This document shows positions 27,629-36,360 of a DNA stretch of 64,000 bases, piece by piece. Below the pieces are notes generated by a model that did not search any database, had not been told where the DNA came from, and saw only the letters and a list, made by a program, of their open reading frames with translations. The DNA is from Balneolaceae bacterium (GTDB lineage Bacteria; Bacteroidota; Rhodothermia; Balneolales; Balneolaceae): positions 1 through 64,000 of the forward strand of contig JAXHMK010000019.1 in NCBI GenBank assembly GCA_034521495.1, given 5' to 3'. The position numbers were made by a program, and so were the translations under genes. Each line of letters opens with the position of its first letter. The stretch's first letter is position 1.

Positions 27629-28780
27629 CTACTCAATTTCAATATCAAAAAATATTTGGGGATGTTCATCCGGAGCGGTCACTGCATTGAGGACTTCAAA
27701 AGGTAATTCGATGGAATCCACCCGATCCAGAGTTTTAATATTCAGGACTTTCACAGACATTGGTTCAATCGTCAGTACATCCGGCTGCTGATGCAATGTG
27801 TATTCACTCTGGTTTCGCAGGATATATTTAGAACTGGAGTGATTGGTAATCTTCACATTCAGGACAGATGTATCACCCAAATAACCAATTTCAGAAAGTT
27901 CAAGGGATTCCTCGATAAGCGGAACGAGAAACGGTTCGTGACCAATCAAAAAATCATTCGACCAAACAACGGTATTTCCATTCATCAGGCTCTCTTTCAG
28001 AGCTTCTTTCGTTCTCTCTTCAGAAAACACAAGTGTAACCGGACGATGTCCGCCGTGATGCACATCATACTCCCAATCGATCAACCCGTGAATATCAGAC
28101 GTTCCCAGGATTGTTAAATCGTAATCCAATGCAATCTGCAGAGCTTCTTCTGAATAGGTAAACTCGTTCACAACTTCAATGCCGTGAAGCATCCCTCCTT
28201 CAATTAGCTCATTATGAACATCAGAAAGCCTGGCAACCCCGTCTTTTCTCTGGCTTATCCAATTCGGATGATTCCAAAAAATGAATGCATCCTGATTTTT
28301 TGCAGCCCGAAAAGCATCCATAAAATCATCCGTAAGAAGTTCATTGGCATCTTCTACAAAAATGGCATTGGAATGGCCGGGCGGCATATCTCGTGTAATT
28401 TCAGAACCGTTAATGACAATCAAATCGCTATTGGCGGGCCGTGATTCTTCTGCAACCTGGTAGGACCGGTTTCGATCGGGATGAGGGATATCATCCTCAT
28501 GTGGCTGATATTCCAGGTGATCGGTTATGGCAATCACGTCGATATCATCTCGTAAGGCCTCTTCAGTTCGAATATTGGGCCACACACTTCCGTCTGAAAA
28601 TACGGTATGCATGTGGAGATCAGCACTGAGAGTGTGATAACCCGGTATATCCGGAAATACGATTTTTCTGTAGTCGTGAGTATGTTCATGTGAATGCTGA
28701 GCCAATGCCGGCATGGCAAATATAACCATACACAGTGTTGCTAAAAGGCTTTTTTTGATCCGGTTTTGTTTTGATTTCAT
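27629..28780 (-). CDS. Exported PHP-domain phosphoesterase (Sb-PDE-like)
   Basis: I start this at 28780 (MKSKQNRIKKSLL), which gives a clean signal peptide cleaved after ALAQ. The His-rich stretch HSHEHTHDYRK follows. The PHP active site is visible as ADLHMHTVFSDGS, IAITDHLEYQPHEDD, INGSEITRDMPPGHSNAIFV, FIFWNHPNW and LGTSDIHGLIDWEYD, supplying the His/Asp/Glu ligands of a polynuclear metal site. The C-terminal third is beta-rich. Close relatives are annotated as Sb-PDE family phosphodiesterases. It probably hydrolyses phosphodiesters in the periplasm, consistent with the nearby alkaline phosphatase. Confidence 0.82.
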   Translation of the reverse strand: MKSKQNRIKKSLLATLCMVIFAMPALAQHSHEHTHDYRKIVFPDIPGYHTLSADLHMHTVFSDGSVWPNIRTEEALRDDIDVIAITDHLEYQPHEDDIPHPDRNRSYQVAEESRPANSDLIVINGSEITRDMPPGHSNAIFVEDANELLTDDFMDAFRAAKNQDAFIFWNHPNWISQRKDGVARLSDVHNELIEGGMLHGIEVVNEFTYSEEALQIALDYDLTILGTSDIHGLIDWEYDVHHGGHRPVTLVFSEERTKEALKESLMNGNTVVWSNDFLIGHEPFLVPLIEESLELSEIGYLGDTSVLNVKITNHSSSKYILRNQSEYTLHQQPDVLTIEPMSVKVLNIKTLDRVDSIELPFEVLNAVTAPDEHPQIFFDIEIE

Positions 28781-29042
28781 TTTTTTGATGTTTTGATTTT
28801 TGGCAGGTTTTATGTTCAAACTATGATATAACAATATTTCAGGGTTTTTTCTTAAAGCTTTCTTTACGAGTCCGTTAATTTTTTATTGATGGTTGATTAT
28901 TCAGCCACTTTACTCGTTCCAAAGGTCGTACATGTTTAGCGGTTTAAGTCAAACAACCTGACAGAGCACCGTGCTTTTCGGTTCCTGTCAGGTACTGTGT
29001 TAAAAATCAATATATTTTTATAGTTTTTGAGTTCAAAGAACA

Positions 29043-30164
29043 TCATGATGCTTTTGCATGTGATGTATCTACTGTAGCCTCTCCGTCAGCTGATGGAGGG
29101 GCTATCTTTGTTTGATGTTGGTTGCGTTGGTTTTGAATGACATCCGGATCAAATGTTTGTTGTTTATTCCACAATACATACATGTAGGTCAGTAGTTTTT
29201 TCTGAACAGCTACGTGGGCCTTCATCTTCACATTGTGGACCGAGAGCAGTCGCTGGTATAATTCATATACCGGACCCCGCTCACACCGCACAATGGTCGA
29301 GGCAGGCATATACATCGTCTTGCGGATATATTTGGAGCCTTTTTTGGAAATTTTCGGTTGTCCGGTCCATTTGCCGGATTGTTTGACCACCACATCATAA
29401 CCGCTAAAGGAAATTAACTGAGAAATGCTGTGGAACTCAGCGAATCCGTTGGTCTCAGCCAGGATGCAGGCAATCGTCAGCATGCCGATCCCGGGAATAC
29501 TTTTCAGACAAGCGACCGAGGTCTTCAGATCGTTGCGAGACTTCAGGTGTTTTTTGATAAGACGGGTCAGCTTGTCAATTTGCTCACTGAGTGTCTGAAT
29601 ACACTCCTGTAGAGCTCCGTCAACATAACGGGCTGGCTGCCCGCTGTGGGAAAGGGCGTGAAGTTGGTTACGCAACTGTGTGCGCTGCTCCAACAATTCC
29701 GAACGCGTACGGGTCATGGACCGCAATTCCCGCCAAAACGGATCGATTCCCTTCCACGCAGACAGCTTGCGTTCGGCTCCCATCAGCGAGAGTCCCTCAG
29801 CATCAATTTTATCGGTTTTACTGCGATATCCCTGAGATTCGATAAACTTTTTTGATTGACTGGGCAGGACCACGGCCAGATGAATCTCCGGGTGATGCTG
29901 GCCAATATGCAGGGCCAGTGGTTCATAATACACGCCGGTGGCTTCCATCGTCACACGAACCGGGGCTGGTTGTTTGTTGGTGTGTCTCCTCAACCAACGC
30001 ATACAGGCTTTAAAACCAGAGAGTTTGTTTGCAAAAGTTTTGCGGGCAAGTAGATGGTAGGTTTGTTCGTAAAGATTGTAGCGTTGCAGACACGCACTGA
30101 ACTCATCTTTGGACATATCGGTACCAAGGCTGTAAATCATGGGTATTATGAAGTTTTGGTTCAC
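29043..30164 (-). CDS. IS110-family transposase (bridge-RNA-guided DEDD recombinase)
   Basis: This 373-residue protein has an N-terminal RuvC-like DEDD domain: Asp16 in YSLGTDMSKD, Glu in VTMEATGVYYE, and the Asp pair in RSKTDKIDAEGL. A central coiled coil covers about 155-215 (LEQRTQLRNQLHAL). The C-terminal Transposase_20 domain shows LKSIPGIGMLTIACILAE, ISFSGYD and MYMPASTIVR, which carries the catalytic serine. All catalytic landmarks are intact, so the element may be active. Its C-terminal 40 residues are Gln/Asn-rich and poorly conserved. Confidence 0.93.
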   Translation of the reverse strand: MNQNFIIPMIYSLGTDMSKDEFSACLQRYNLYEQTYHLLARKTFANKLSGFKACMRWLRRHTNKQPAPVRVTMEATGVYYEPLALHIGQHHPEIHLAVVLPSQSKKFIESQGYRSKTDKIDAEGLSLMGAERKLSAWKGIDPFWRELRSMTRTRSELLEQRTQLRNQLHALSHSGQPARYVDGALQECIQTLSEQIDKLTRLIKKHLKSRNDLKTSVACLKSIPGIGMLTIACILAETNGFAEFHSISQLISFSGYDVVVKQSGKWTGQPKISKKGSKYIRKTMYMPASTIVRCERGPVYELYQRLLSVHNVKMKAHVAVQKKLLTYMYVLWNKQQTFDPDVIQNQRNQHQTKIAPPSADGEATVDTSHAKAS

Positions 30165-30306
30165 ATTTAAACGCTAAACAGGATCCTGACGCACCCAGCA
30201 TGTCTCATAAATTGGTGATATTGCTACGAGCCGACTCGAAAGCAATTACAATAGGTACTGTTGGAGGTCAACGACAGAAAAATGGGCCCGGATATACCTG
30301 ACAGAG
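30165..30306 (-). ncRNA. Candidate IS110 bridge RNA region
   Basis: The non-coding left end upstream of the IS110 transposase would be transcribed with it. It contains a strong stem-loop at 30220-30246: outer stem ATTGCT/AGCAAT, internal loop, inner stem CGAG/CTCG around a 4-nt loop. In IS110-group elements this position encodes the bridge RNA, whose two loops pair with target and donor DNA. Size (about 140 nt) is slightly below known examples. The RNA's ends and guide loops are not established here. Confidence 0.45.
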
Positions 30307-30529
30307 TACATCCAGCACAAGCGGTGCTCGAACTGGTGTTTAGAGTTGGGAAGGAAGTACCAGACCCATTCCTTGTTCAGCAATGTTCATAAAAACGTTT
30401 CAAATGGTTACATTTCCAAATCATATGGGAGATGTAACATATGAGAGTTGTGGGATAAGGTATTCCCCTCGAAAACCGATCCACGCGACTCTGGCAGGAG
30501 CTATCGCACTCTGCCAGGACGCTAAACAG

Positions 30530-30576
30530 ATACCAAAGGTCTCCTTAGGAATGCCACAACTGAAGCTCTGCTTCTA
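30530..30576 (+). repeat. GTTCCGAAGG dispersed repeat, copy C
   Basis: A diverged copy: TACCAAAGGTCTCCTTAGG, then AATGCCACAACTGAAGCTC and TGCTTCTAC. Same order of blocks as copy A. Confidence 0.6.
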
Positions 30577-30966
30577 CATTTTAATGCGTAAACTCCTTTA
30601 AAATTCTTCCCAGATTCCCTTCGAATTGGTTTTTACTGCTCTTATCATTTCATTGTCAACTACTTCGAATCGGACAGAAGCCCCCTTCTGAACAGAACTC
30701 GGTAAGCCTCCACACAGTGGTTTGGGGCAACAGCCTTGAAAGCGTTTGTAACACAGCCCCTCGGGGTCGTGAGTCATTATCAAAAAATGTTTATCAGCTC
30801 GGGGCATCTGATTTTATGGTTCTACAACCCACGGCTGCAAACAGTTCGCATTGCTTCTGTTCTTACCGTGGGCTATTTACTTTTCACCCCTTTGGGGTGC
30901 GATTGTCCAAAGACAATTACTCGTTCCGTAGGTCTGCTGCGAAACAACCGGTCGACGCTCACAAAC

Positions 30967-31014
30967 TCGTTCCAAAGAACTCCTTCGGAACGCCAAACCC
31001 GAAGCTCCGCTACG
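30967..31014 (+). repeat. GTTCCGAAGG dispersed repeat, copy D
   Basis: TCGTTCCAAAGAACTCCTTC, then GGAACGCCAAACCCGAAGC and TCCGCTACGAC. It is the best match to inverted copy B. Confidence 0.7.
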
Positions 31015-31237
31015 ACATTCTTGAACGTATAACTTTTCAAAAATTCATTCCCACTACCCCTCGACTCCAACTTCAGCCTTTCCAATAATCTCGCCTCGGG
31101 GATTCATTATGCTTATTTATTCTACCCCGGGTTTCAATCGCTTTACTCTTTTCACCCGGGGCTATTGATTTTTAACTCCTTCGGAGTTGACTTTATAATC
31201 AATCTCTTATCATTGTTAACTGCTTACTGTTTTCTAC

Positions 31238-31280
31238 TCGTGCCAATGATCTCCTTTGGGAATGTGCCGATCGAAGCTCC
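31238..31280 (+). repeat. GTTCCGAAGG dispersed repeat, copy E
   Basis: TCGTGCCAATGATCTCCTTT, then GGGAATGTGCCGATCGAAGC. It is the most diverged of the five copies but keeps the block order. Confidence 0.5.
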
Positions 31281-31315
31281 AAAGTTCATTGTCTACCGTC
31301 TACCGTCTACTAAAA

Positions 31316-32647
31316 CTATCCTATTATCAAATACAATAAAAACAACGTACTCGCTGCAGTCACTCCCAAAACCATAGTCCCCAAACTGAACAACCGATAT
31401 CCCATTTTAGTGTCCATTCCAGATAACTGAGTTACCACCCAGAAAAAGCTGTCGTTGGCATGGGCAAAAACGGATGATCCTGCTCCAATCGCTATCACCA
31501 CCATCGCTTTTTCAAGTTCGGTTTCAAAACCGAGAGTTCCCATCATCGGCATAATGATAGACGCTGCTGTAATAAGGGCCACGGTAGATGAACCCTGTGC
31601 CGTTTTAATAGCTGCGGCAATTAAAAATGGCAGCCAGATACTTAAATTAATATCTGCAAGTGCCGATCCAAGAATTGCTGCAATTCCCGAATTCTGGAGA
31701 ACTTTCCCAAAAATTCCGCCCGCACCGGTAATCAAAATAATAGATGCGGCATTTTTCAGGGCATCTCCCACCCAACCCTCGGTTGAGATCATATTCCACT
31801 CAAATTTTTTCGGCAATAAAAAGGAGAGAAACATTCCAATCAACAGGGCGATCATCGGCTCACCCAAAAACAACAGAATATTTACGAACAAATTACCCGG
31901 TGCAATCTCATACATGTTGATAATGGATTGCACTACAATCAAAAGAATCGGTACAAACACCGGAAGTGATGATTTAAATGCGGTCGGGGCTTTTTGCATT
32001 CGCTGTTTCATATCCTCGTCATCAACTTCGGGAATGGGATCGATGTAGGTTCTCGATACATATTTATTGGCAAAAATTAGTCCGGCAAATAACGCAATCG
32101 CACTAATGGGAACTCCTAACAGCATCACCAGGCCAATATCTGCGTCTAAGATTCCAGCCGCTGCAATCGGTCCGGGTGTTGGGGGAACAAGTGTATGGGA
32201 TGCAGTCAATCCCAGAGCAAGAGCAACCGCCGATGCTGACAATGTAATCTTTGCTTTTTTCGAGAGGCTTTTGTTTAACGGTGAGAGAAGTATGAACCCG
32301 CTGTCGGCAAAAACGGGAATGGAGACAAACCACCCGATGATTCCCATTGCGGAAGGAACTCGCTTTCGGCCTGTCATCTGCAACACTTTCTCAGCAATTT
32401 TATAAGCGCCGCCTGAGTGCTCCAGAAATGCGCCAATAATCACACCAAAAACGATCAGCAATCCAATTCCGCCAAGTGTATTTCCAAATCCTTCATTGAC
32501 AGAAGTGATGATTTCATCGAAGGGCATTCCCACACAAACTCCGTAAAACAGTGCCACCAAAAACAGCACAATGAAGGGATGCATTTTATATCGTGCTGTC
32601 AGTAAAATGATCAACGCGATACTGAGAATCAGGTAGACAACGGCCAT
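31316..32647 (-). CDS. GntP-family gluconate/acid-sugar permease
   Basis: This 443-residue polytopic membrane protein has about 12 hydrophobic segments and GntP-family signatures: MHPFIVLFLVALFYGVCVGM near the N-terminus, FGNTLGGIGLLIVFGVIIGA, IPVFADSGFILLSPL, ASHTLVPPTPGPIAAAGIL and KTAQGSSTVALITAASI. GntP permeases import gluconate, fructuronate, 2-keto-3-deoxy acids and similar aldonates by proton symport. In this neighbourhood it is the likely importer for the acid sugar consumed by the dehydratase/KGSADH pair (inference). Confidence 0.92.
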   Translation of the reverse strand: MAVVYLILSIALIILLTARYKMHPFIVLFLVALFYGVCVGMPFDEIITSVNEGFGNTLGGIGLLIVFGVIIGAFLEHSGGAYKIAEKVLQMTGRKRVPSAMGIIGWFVSIPVFADSGFILLSPLNKSLSKKAKITLSASAVALALGLTASHTLVPPTPGPIAAAGILDADIGLVMLLGVPISAIALFAGLIFANKYVSRTYIDPIPEVDDEDMKQRMQKAPTAFKSSLPVFVPILLIVVQSIINMYEIAPGNLFVNILLFLGEPMIALLIGMFLSFLLPKKFEWNMISTEGWVGDALKNAASIILITGAGGIFGKVLQNSGIAAILGSALADINLSIWLPFLIAAAIKTAQGSSTVALITAASIIMPMMGTLGFETELEKAMVVIAIGAGSSVFAHANDSFFWVVTQLSGMDTKMGYRLFSLGTMVLGVTAASTLFLLYLIIG

Positions 32648-33086
32648 AGTTTAAGCAGATATAGTGTGCATTTTTCTAAGAACAACACTCTTAATACTGA
32701 ATTTTTTTGAATTTAGAAACCGGTTCCGGATGAAAAGTTACCCCGAAATTTTAAGTTTAAGTATGCTAAAATATTAAATAACAGTAGTTTAATACATTTA
32801 ACAAGTGGAAATGGTGATTTTAGGAAAATAACCGACCTTGAATAGTTGGCGGGAAAAAGGACAACGAGAGAACCGTGAGAAGAATCCTTTCATACCGGTG
32901 AGAAGCGAAATTTAAGAGCTGGAAGCGTGATGGACCATTGAAAGGATTCCACGGTGAACTCGTGTCCGCCGCCAAGTATTCACAGTCTTGATTTTTTCGT
33001 TCTTTTGTATCAAGACAAAAGGACATACAACATGAAATATGTTTACACTTACAAAAATGGGGTAAGTCCTCGTTCCGGATTTCGTG
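32648..33086. other. Intergenic; nothing recognised
   Basis: About 440 bp between two minus-strand genes. A 68-codon minus-strand frame (32820-33026) has no recognisable family. The promoter of the GntP gene should lie near 32650-32800, which is AT-rich. Confidence 0.35.
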
Positions 33087-34439
33087 TCATTTGTTTAAAT
33101 ACTCAACACAATTCATCAAAGATCTGACCGTATGATAATTTCCCTTCCAGATGTGTGCTTTCGGATCGGTTCTGTTACCAGGTTCTTTGTCCAGTCCGCT
33201 GTTGTACCACCCGCCGTGTTCAGAGTCGATCAGGTTTTTCTGAATGTACTCCCACTGTTTTGCAAATTTATTGAAGTAATTCTGCGGATCACCCGGGTAT
33301 AGATTCGCCATAATCAACAGAGTATTCAATCCCTCTGCCTGTGCCCACCAGTTTTTGGTGTCTTCAATGATGGTAAGATCATCATCTCCCCGGAAATAAT
33401 AACCAATATCATAGAATCCGCCTGCTTCATCATCCCAACCGGTATTGAGTGTATGATCCGTTAATTTTTTTGCGATTTGATGGGTGGTTTCATCCTCTTC
33501 CATTCCCAAAATATGAGCCGCCTCCAGCAACAGATAGGCTGTTTCAATATCATGCCCGGGAGTTACATGATCTGTGTTTAGATTTTCCAGTATCACAGAA
33601 CGGCTTGAATCCTGATAGGATCGATGGGTCCAATCAGATTCAAAATAGAGATTCAGATACCCCTTTTCGGTCACCATTGTATCTCTGACGATGTAAAACA
33701 TCTCTTCCAAACGCTCTCTCACCAGATCATCCGGCCAAACGGAGTAGAGTTCGGTAAGAGCTTCTAATATATGGATCCCGCTGTTGTAATCTTTCGGGGT
33801 TCCGGTTGTATCGGGAATTCCCTCTCTGCTCAGCGGTTGGAAATATCCTCCGTGAACCGGATCGTGAGAATGCTTTTCAAGCCAGTTGAATGTTTTTTTA
33901 GCAAGATTCAAAGCGGATCTGTCTTCAGAGAATTCATAAAAAGCTGAAAGACCATAGAGGGCAAAAGCATTGCCATAAAGTGTTTTGCTGATCTCATCTC
34001 CGTTGTTTTGAATTACTTCCCCCCGGCGATTTACAAGTTGATAAAATCCCCCGTACTCATCATCCCACATATGCTCCTTCAAAAAATCAAACCCGTGTGA
34101 AGCATATTCTCTGAAAGCCTGATCATCGGGAAAGTTGCCGCTCAGTTTTGAGAGCGTCCACAGGTGCCGGGATTGTGTTACAATCATCTTCTGCTGTGAA
34201 CCCATTTGCTTCCAATCATATGAAAACCTGCTTAGGTAACCACCATGCTCTTTATCAATAGCACGCGGATACCAAACATCAATCAGATCTTCTAACTCAT
34301 TTTGAATATCCCCCGCAATTTCTGACCGAACCTCTTCACGATCAATAACAGAGTTTTTGACTGTTTGATCAGAAGAACAGGTGATGAGAAAGGCCTGAAT
34401 TGCAATCCAAAATAAACTATAAAGTGCGGCCTTTCTCAT
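33087..34439 (-). CDS. N-acylglucosamine 2-epimerase (AGE)-family lipoprotein
   Basis: This 450-residue protein has an (alpha/alpha)6-barrel of the AGE/cellobiose 2-epimerase family. Family blocks are WYPRAIDKEHGGYLSRFS, QSRHLWTLSKL, EYGGFYQLVN, YGNAFALYGLSAFYEFS, PVHGGYFQPL, HILEALTELY, DHVTPGHDIETAYLLLEAA, WAQAEGLNTL and DSEHGGWYNS, with the catalytic-type His residues present. A hydrophobic start ending FLITC indicates an exported lipoprotein, unusual for a family normally cytoplasmic. It may epimerise released disaccharides or HexNAc outside the cell. It lies about 20 bp downstream of the alkaline phosphatase. Confidence 0.88.
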   Translation of the reverse strand: MRKAALYSLFWIAIQAFLITCSSDQTVKNSVIDREEVRSEIAGDIQNELEDLIDVWYPRAIDKEHGGYLSRFSYDWKQMGSQQKMIVTQSRHLWTLSKLSGNFPDDQAFREYASHGFDFLKEHMWDDEYGGFYQLVNRRGEVIQNNGDEISKTLYGNAFALYGLSAFYEFSEDRSALNLAKKTFNWLEKHSHDPVHGGYFQPLSREGIPDTTGTPKDYNSGIHILEALTELYSVWPDDLVRERLEEMFYIVRDTMVTEKGYLNLYFESDWTHRSYQDSSRSVILENLNTDHVTPGHDIETAYLLLEAAHILGMEEDETTHQIAKKLTDHTLNTGWDDEAGGFYDIGYYFRGDDDLTIIEDTKNWWAQAEGLNTLLIMANLYPGDPQNYFNKFAKQWEYIQKNLIDSEHGGWYNSGLDKEPGNRTDPKAHIWKGNYHTVRSLMNCVEYLNK

Positions 34440-34459
34440 TTTATCAATTGGTTGAGGGA

Positions 34460-35584
34460 TTAATCCTGAATCTCTTTACCCCAGATTGAGAACAGTTTTC
34501 GGGCAATTTCTGTATTGTCATACGCTCCCCTGAAGATTTCAGCAGACGGACCATAGCTAAAGAGTGGTACATGTTCGGCAGTATGTCCACCTGTAGAATA
34601 GTGATACCTTAATTCCCCCTCTTCGGCACTTGGCATCGTCAAGCCCCCTGTTTCGTGATCTGCAGTCACAATCACGAGGGTATTTCCATCTTGCTCAGCA
34701 AAATCTAATGCATGGCCAACTACCGTATCAAAATCCATCAGCTCTTCAATCATCAACTCGGCTTCATTGTCATGGCCCATCCAATCGATCTGTGAACCTT
34801 CGATCATCAGGAAAAAACCTTCTTCATTTTGTGAAAGCTGTTCAATGGCTGCATTCACCAACTGGCTGGCCTGGTCTCCCCTTTCTGCTGCCTGTGCCAT
34901 GGCACCACTTTCAAGAAAAGCAACGACACGATTTTGTCCGGCTATATGTGAAATCTCTTCCTCAGCATCTATGTACAGGTACCCCTTTTCTTCCATTTCT
35001 GAAATCAAATTGCGATCGTCCGGTCGTGTACCTCCGGCACTTTCTGGCAAAAAGTATTCCCATCCAGCACCCAGGAGCATATCAATACCAGAATCCACAA
35101 ATTTCTCAGCTATGATATATTCTTCTCCACGATCATCATGATGAATGGCATATGCCGCAGGAGTGGCATGTGTAATCTGGGACGTTGCCATCAGTGCCGT
35201 TGCTTTACCAAGTTCATTGGCATAGTGTGCAATACTTTGAACTGCTGTAGTTCCGTCCGGCAGAACACCCAACATACCGTTTATGGTTTTATACCCGGCT
35301 GCAAAAGCCGTTGCACTGGAGGCTGAGTCCGTCACTTTACTGTCATGTGAATGAGTATAAACGGTTCCGCTGTAGGGCATGGAGGTCATATTTAAATTTC
35401 CATGTGCATATTTTGCAGCCGTGATTTGGGGATACCCCATCCCATCTCCGAGCAGGAATATGATATTTTTTGGAGTGGATTCCTGAGCGGATTGATTTTG
35501 ACTTTGCGAAGTTTGACAGGAAACAGATGACAGGATGAATATTAATGAAAAAAAACTGAGCAGTAGATTTCTAATGGTATGCAT
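34460..35584 (-). CDS. Alkaline phosphatase lipoprotein
   Basis: This 374-residue PhoA-type phosphatase starts with a lipoprotein signal (SSVSC, Cys23). The metal-binding Asp47 is in LLGDGMGYPQ. The nucleophile Ser87 is in VTDSASSATAFAAG. EGSQIDWMGHDNE and IVTADHETGGLT supply the remaining zinc and magnesium ligands. It lacks large insertions and is shorter than E. coli PhoA. It should release phosphate from phosphomonoesters in the periplasm, and pairs naturally with the exported PHP phosphodiesterase of the same region. The AGE-family gene follows on the same strand. Confidence 0.93.
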   Translation of the reverse strand: MHTIRNLLLSFFSLIFILSSVSCQTSQSQNQSAQESTPKNIIFLLGDGMGYPQITAAKYAHGNLNMTSMPYSGTVYTHSHDSKVTDSASSATAFAAGYKTINGMLGVLPDGTTAVQSIAHYANELGKATALMATSQITHATPAAYAIHHDDRGEEYIIAEKFVDSGIDMLLGAGWEYFLPESAGGTRPDDRNLISEMEEKGYLYIDAEEEISHIAGQNRVVAFLESGAMAQAAERGDQASQLVNAAIEQLSQNEEGFFLMIEGSQIDWMGHDNEAELMIEELMDFDTVVGHALDFAEQDGNTLVIVTADHETGGLTMPSAEEGELRYHYSTGGHTAEHVPLFSYGPSAEIFRGAYDNTEIARKLFSIWGKEIQD

Positions 35585-35695
35585 TCCTTTTGCGTTCTAC
35601 GATTTATGTTGATTTGATGATTGTTTAATGTAACATTTACGATGTGACATTGTGGTAAAATTTTAAAGCTTAATCAATTCTTAACTCCTAAAAAA

Positions 35696-36217
35696 TTGAA
35701 AAAACTTTCAACCCGGCAAATTTTAAAAAACAACCAACAGCGAACAGCTCCTCTGCGTGACCGGTTTCTGCTCTGGCTTCACGATATCAGAAGTCTTCAT
35801 AACGTTGGAGCCGCTTTTCGAAATGCAGATGCATTCGGAATTCAGGAACTCTGGCTTTCAGGGTTTACCCCGACTCCGCCCCGCCCGGAAATCACAAAAA
35901 CTGCCATTGGAGCTGAAGAACATGTAAAGTGGAAAAAAATTGAGAATGAAATTGAACAGATTCATCAACTCAAAAAAGAAGGATATAAAATTCTGGCACT
36001 GGAGCAAACCACCAACAGTATTCCTATTCATGACTATAAAATTTCCGGTGATCCTGTTTGTTTGATTCTGGGGAATGAAGTCACCGGTGTGGACGAACAA
36101 CTACTCCCCGAAATTGATGCTGCCGTGGAAATACCCCAATTCGGGATGAAGCATTCGCTGAATGTATCCGTGGCCTCCGGTATTGCGTTATATGCGTTTT
36201 ATGAGAAGTATTTGTGA
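35696..36217 (+). CDS. TrmH/SpoU-family RNA methyltransferase
   Basis: This 173-residue SPOUT-fold 2'-O-methyltransferase starts with TTG. The three SpoU motifs are visible: LHDIRSLHNVGAAFRNADAF (motif 1), ILGNEVTGV (motif 2) and IPQFGMKHSLNVSVASGIAL (motif 3), which form the knotted SAM site. It lacks the N-terminal L30e-like substrate-binding domain of longer TrmH/RlmB proteins, so it is the short catalytic form that probably modifies a tRNA or rRNA ribose. It is followed by a repeat-filled gap and metG. Confidence 0.92.
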   Translation: MKKLSTRQILKNNQQRTAPLRDRFLLWLHDIRSLHNVGAAFRNADAFGIQELWLSGFTPTPPRPEITKTAIGAEEHVKWKKIENEIEQIHQLKKEGYKILALEQTTNSIPIHDYKISGDPVCLILGNEVTGVDEQLLPEIDAAVEIPQFGMKHSLNVSVASGIALYAFYEKYL

Positions 36218-36360
36218 CCCACCACAAATCCCTCCCTATCAAGCAAAAGAGCGTAACAAGGAGGAACTTTAATTTAAGATTTTATAATCTGATAATGCAT
36301 GAAGCCCTCCCTCCTTGTGGCGTGCATTTCGCCATAGGGAGGGAGCCGGAGGGTGGGTCT
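36216..36360. repeat. 145-bp element with inverted ends GACCCACC...GGGTGGGTC
   Basis: GACCCACCACAAATCCCTCC at 36216 and its inverted partner (AGGGAGGG ... GGGTGGGTC, ending at about 36360) bound a short element. It begins inside the stop of the methyltransferase gene. Inside, CCCTCCCTCC and GGGAGGGAG form a second stem. The same left edge is seen at 12143-12160, so the element is dispersed. It resembles a MITE or REP doublet and may serve as the terminator for the upstream gene. Confidence 0.65.

Larger units (their letters stand above)
28957..30306 (-). mobile_element. IS110-family element with 10-bp direct repeats at its edges
   Basis: CCTGACAGAG occurs at 28957-28966 and again at 30297-30306, 1,340 bp apart, bracketing an IS110 transposase with about 140 bp on its 5' side and about 85 bp on its 3' side. 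IS110 elements move by bridge-RNA-guided recombination and leave short repeated core sequence rather than inverted ends. At the 3' side a hairpin forms between CCTGACA (28957) and TGTCAGG (about 28986-28992). The exact ends are inferred from the repeat. Confidence 0.65.
30307..31315. other. 1-kb intergenic region built of dispersed repeats
   Basis: There is no convincing gene. The sequence is a mosaic of short palindromic repeats: three copies of the GTTCCGAAGG unit, ACCCACGGCTGCAAAC/ACCGTGGGCTATTTAC (about 30828-30885) followed by TTCACCCCTTTGGGGTGCG, and ACCCCGGGTTTC/ACCCGGGGCTATTG (about 31123-31167) followed by AACTCCTTCGGAGTTG. The last two share one plan: a 'hook' hairpin with GGGCTATT and then a short perfect palindrome. 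Frames here are repeat-derived. Confidence 0.6.
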
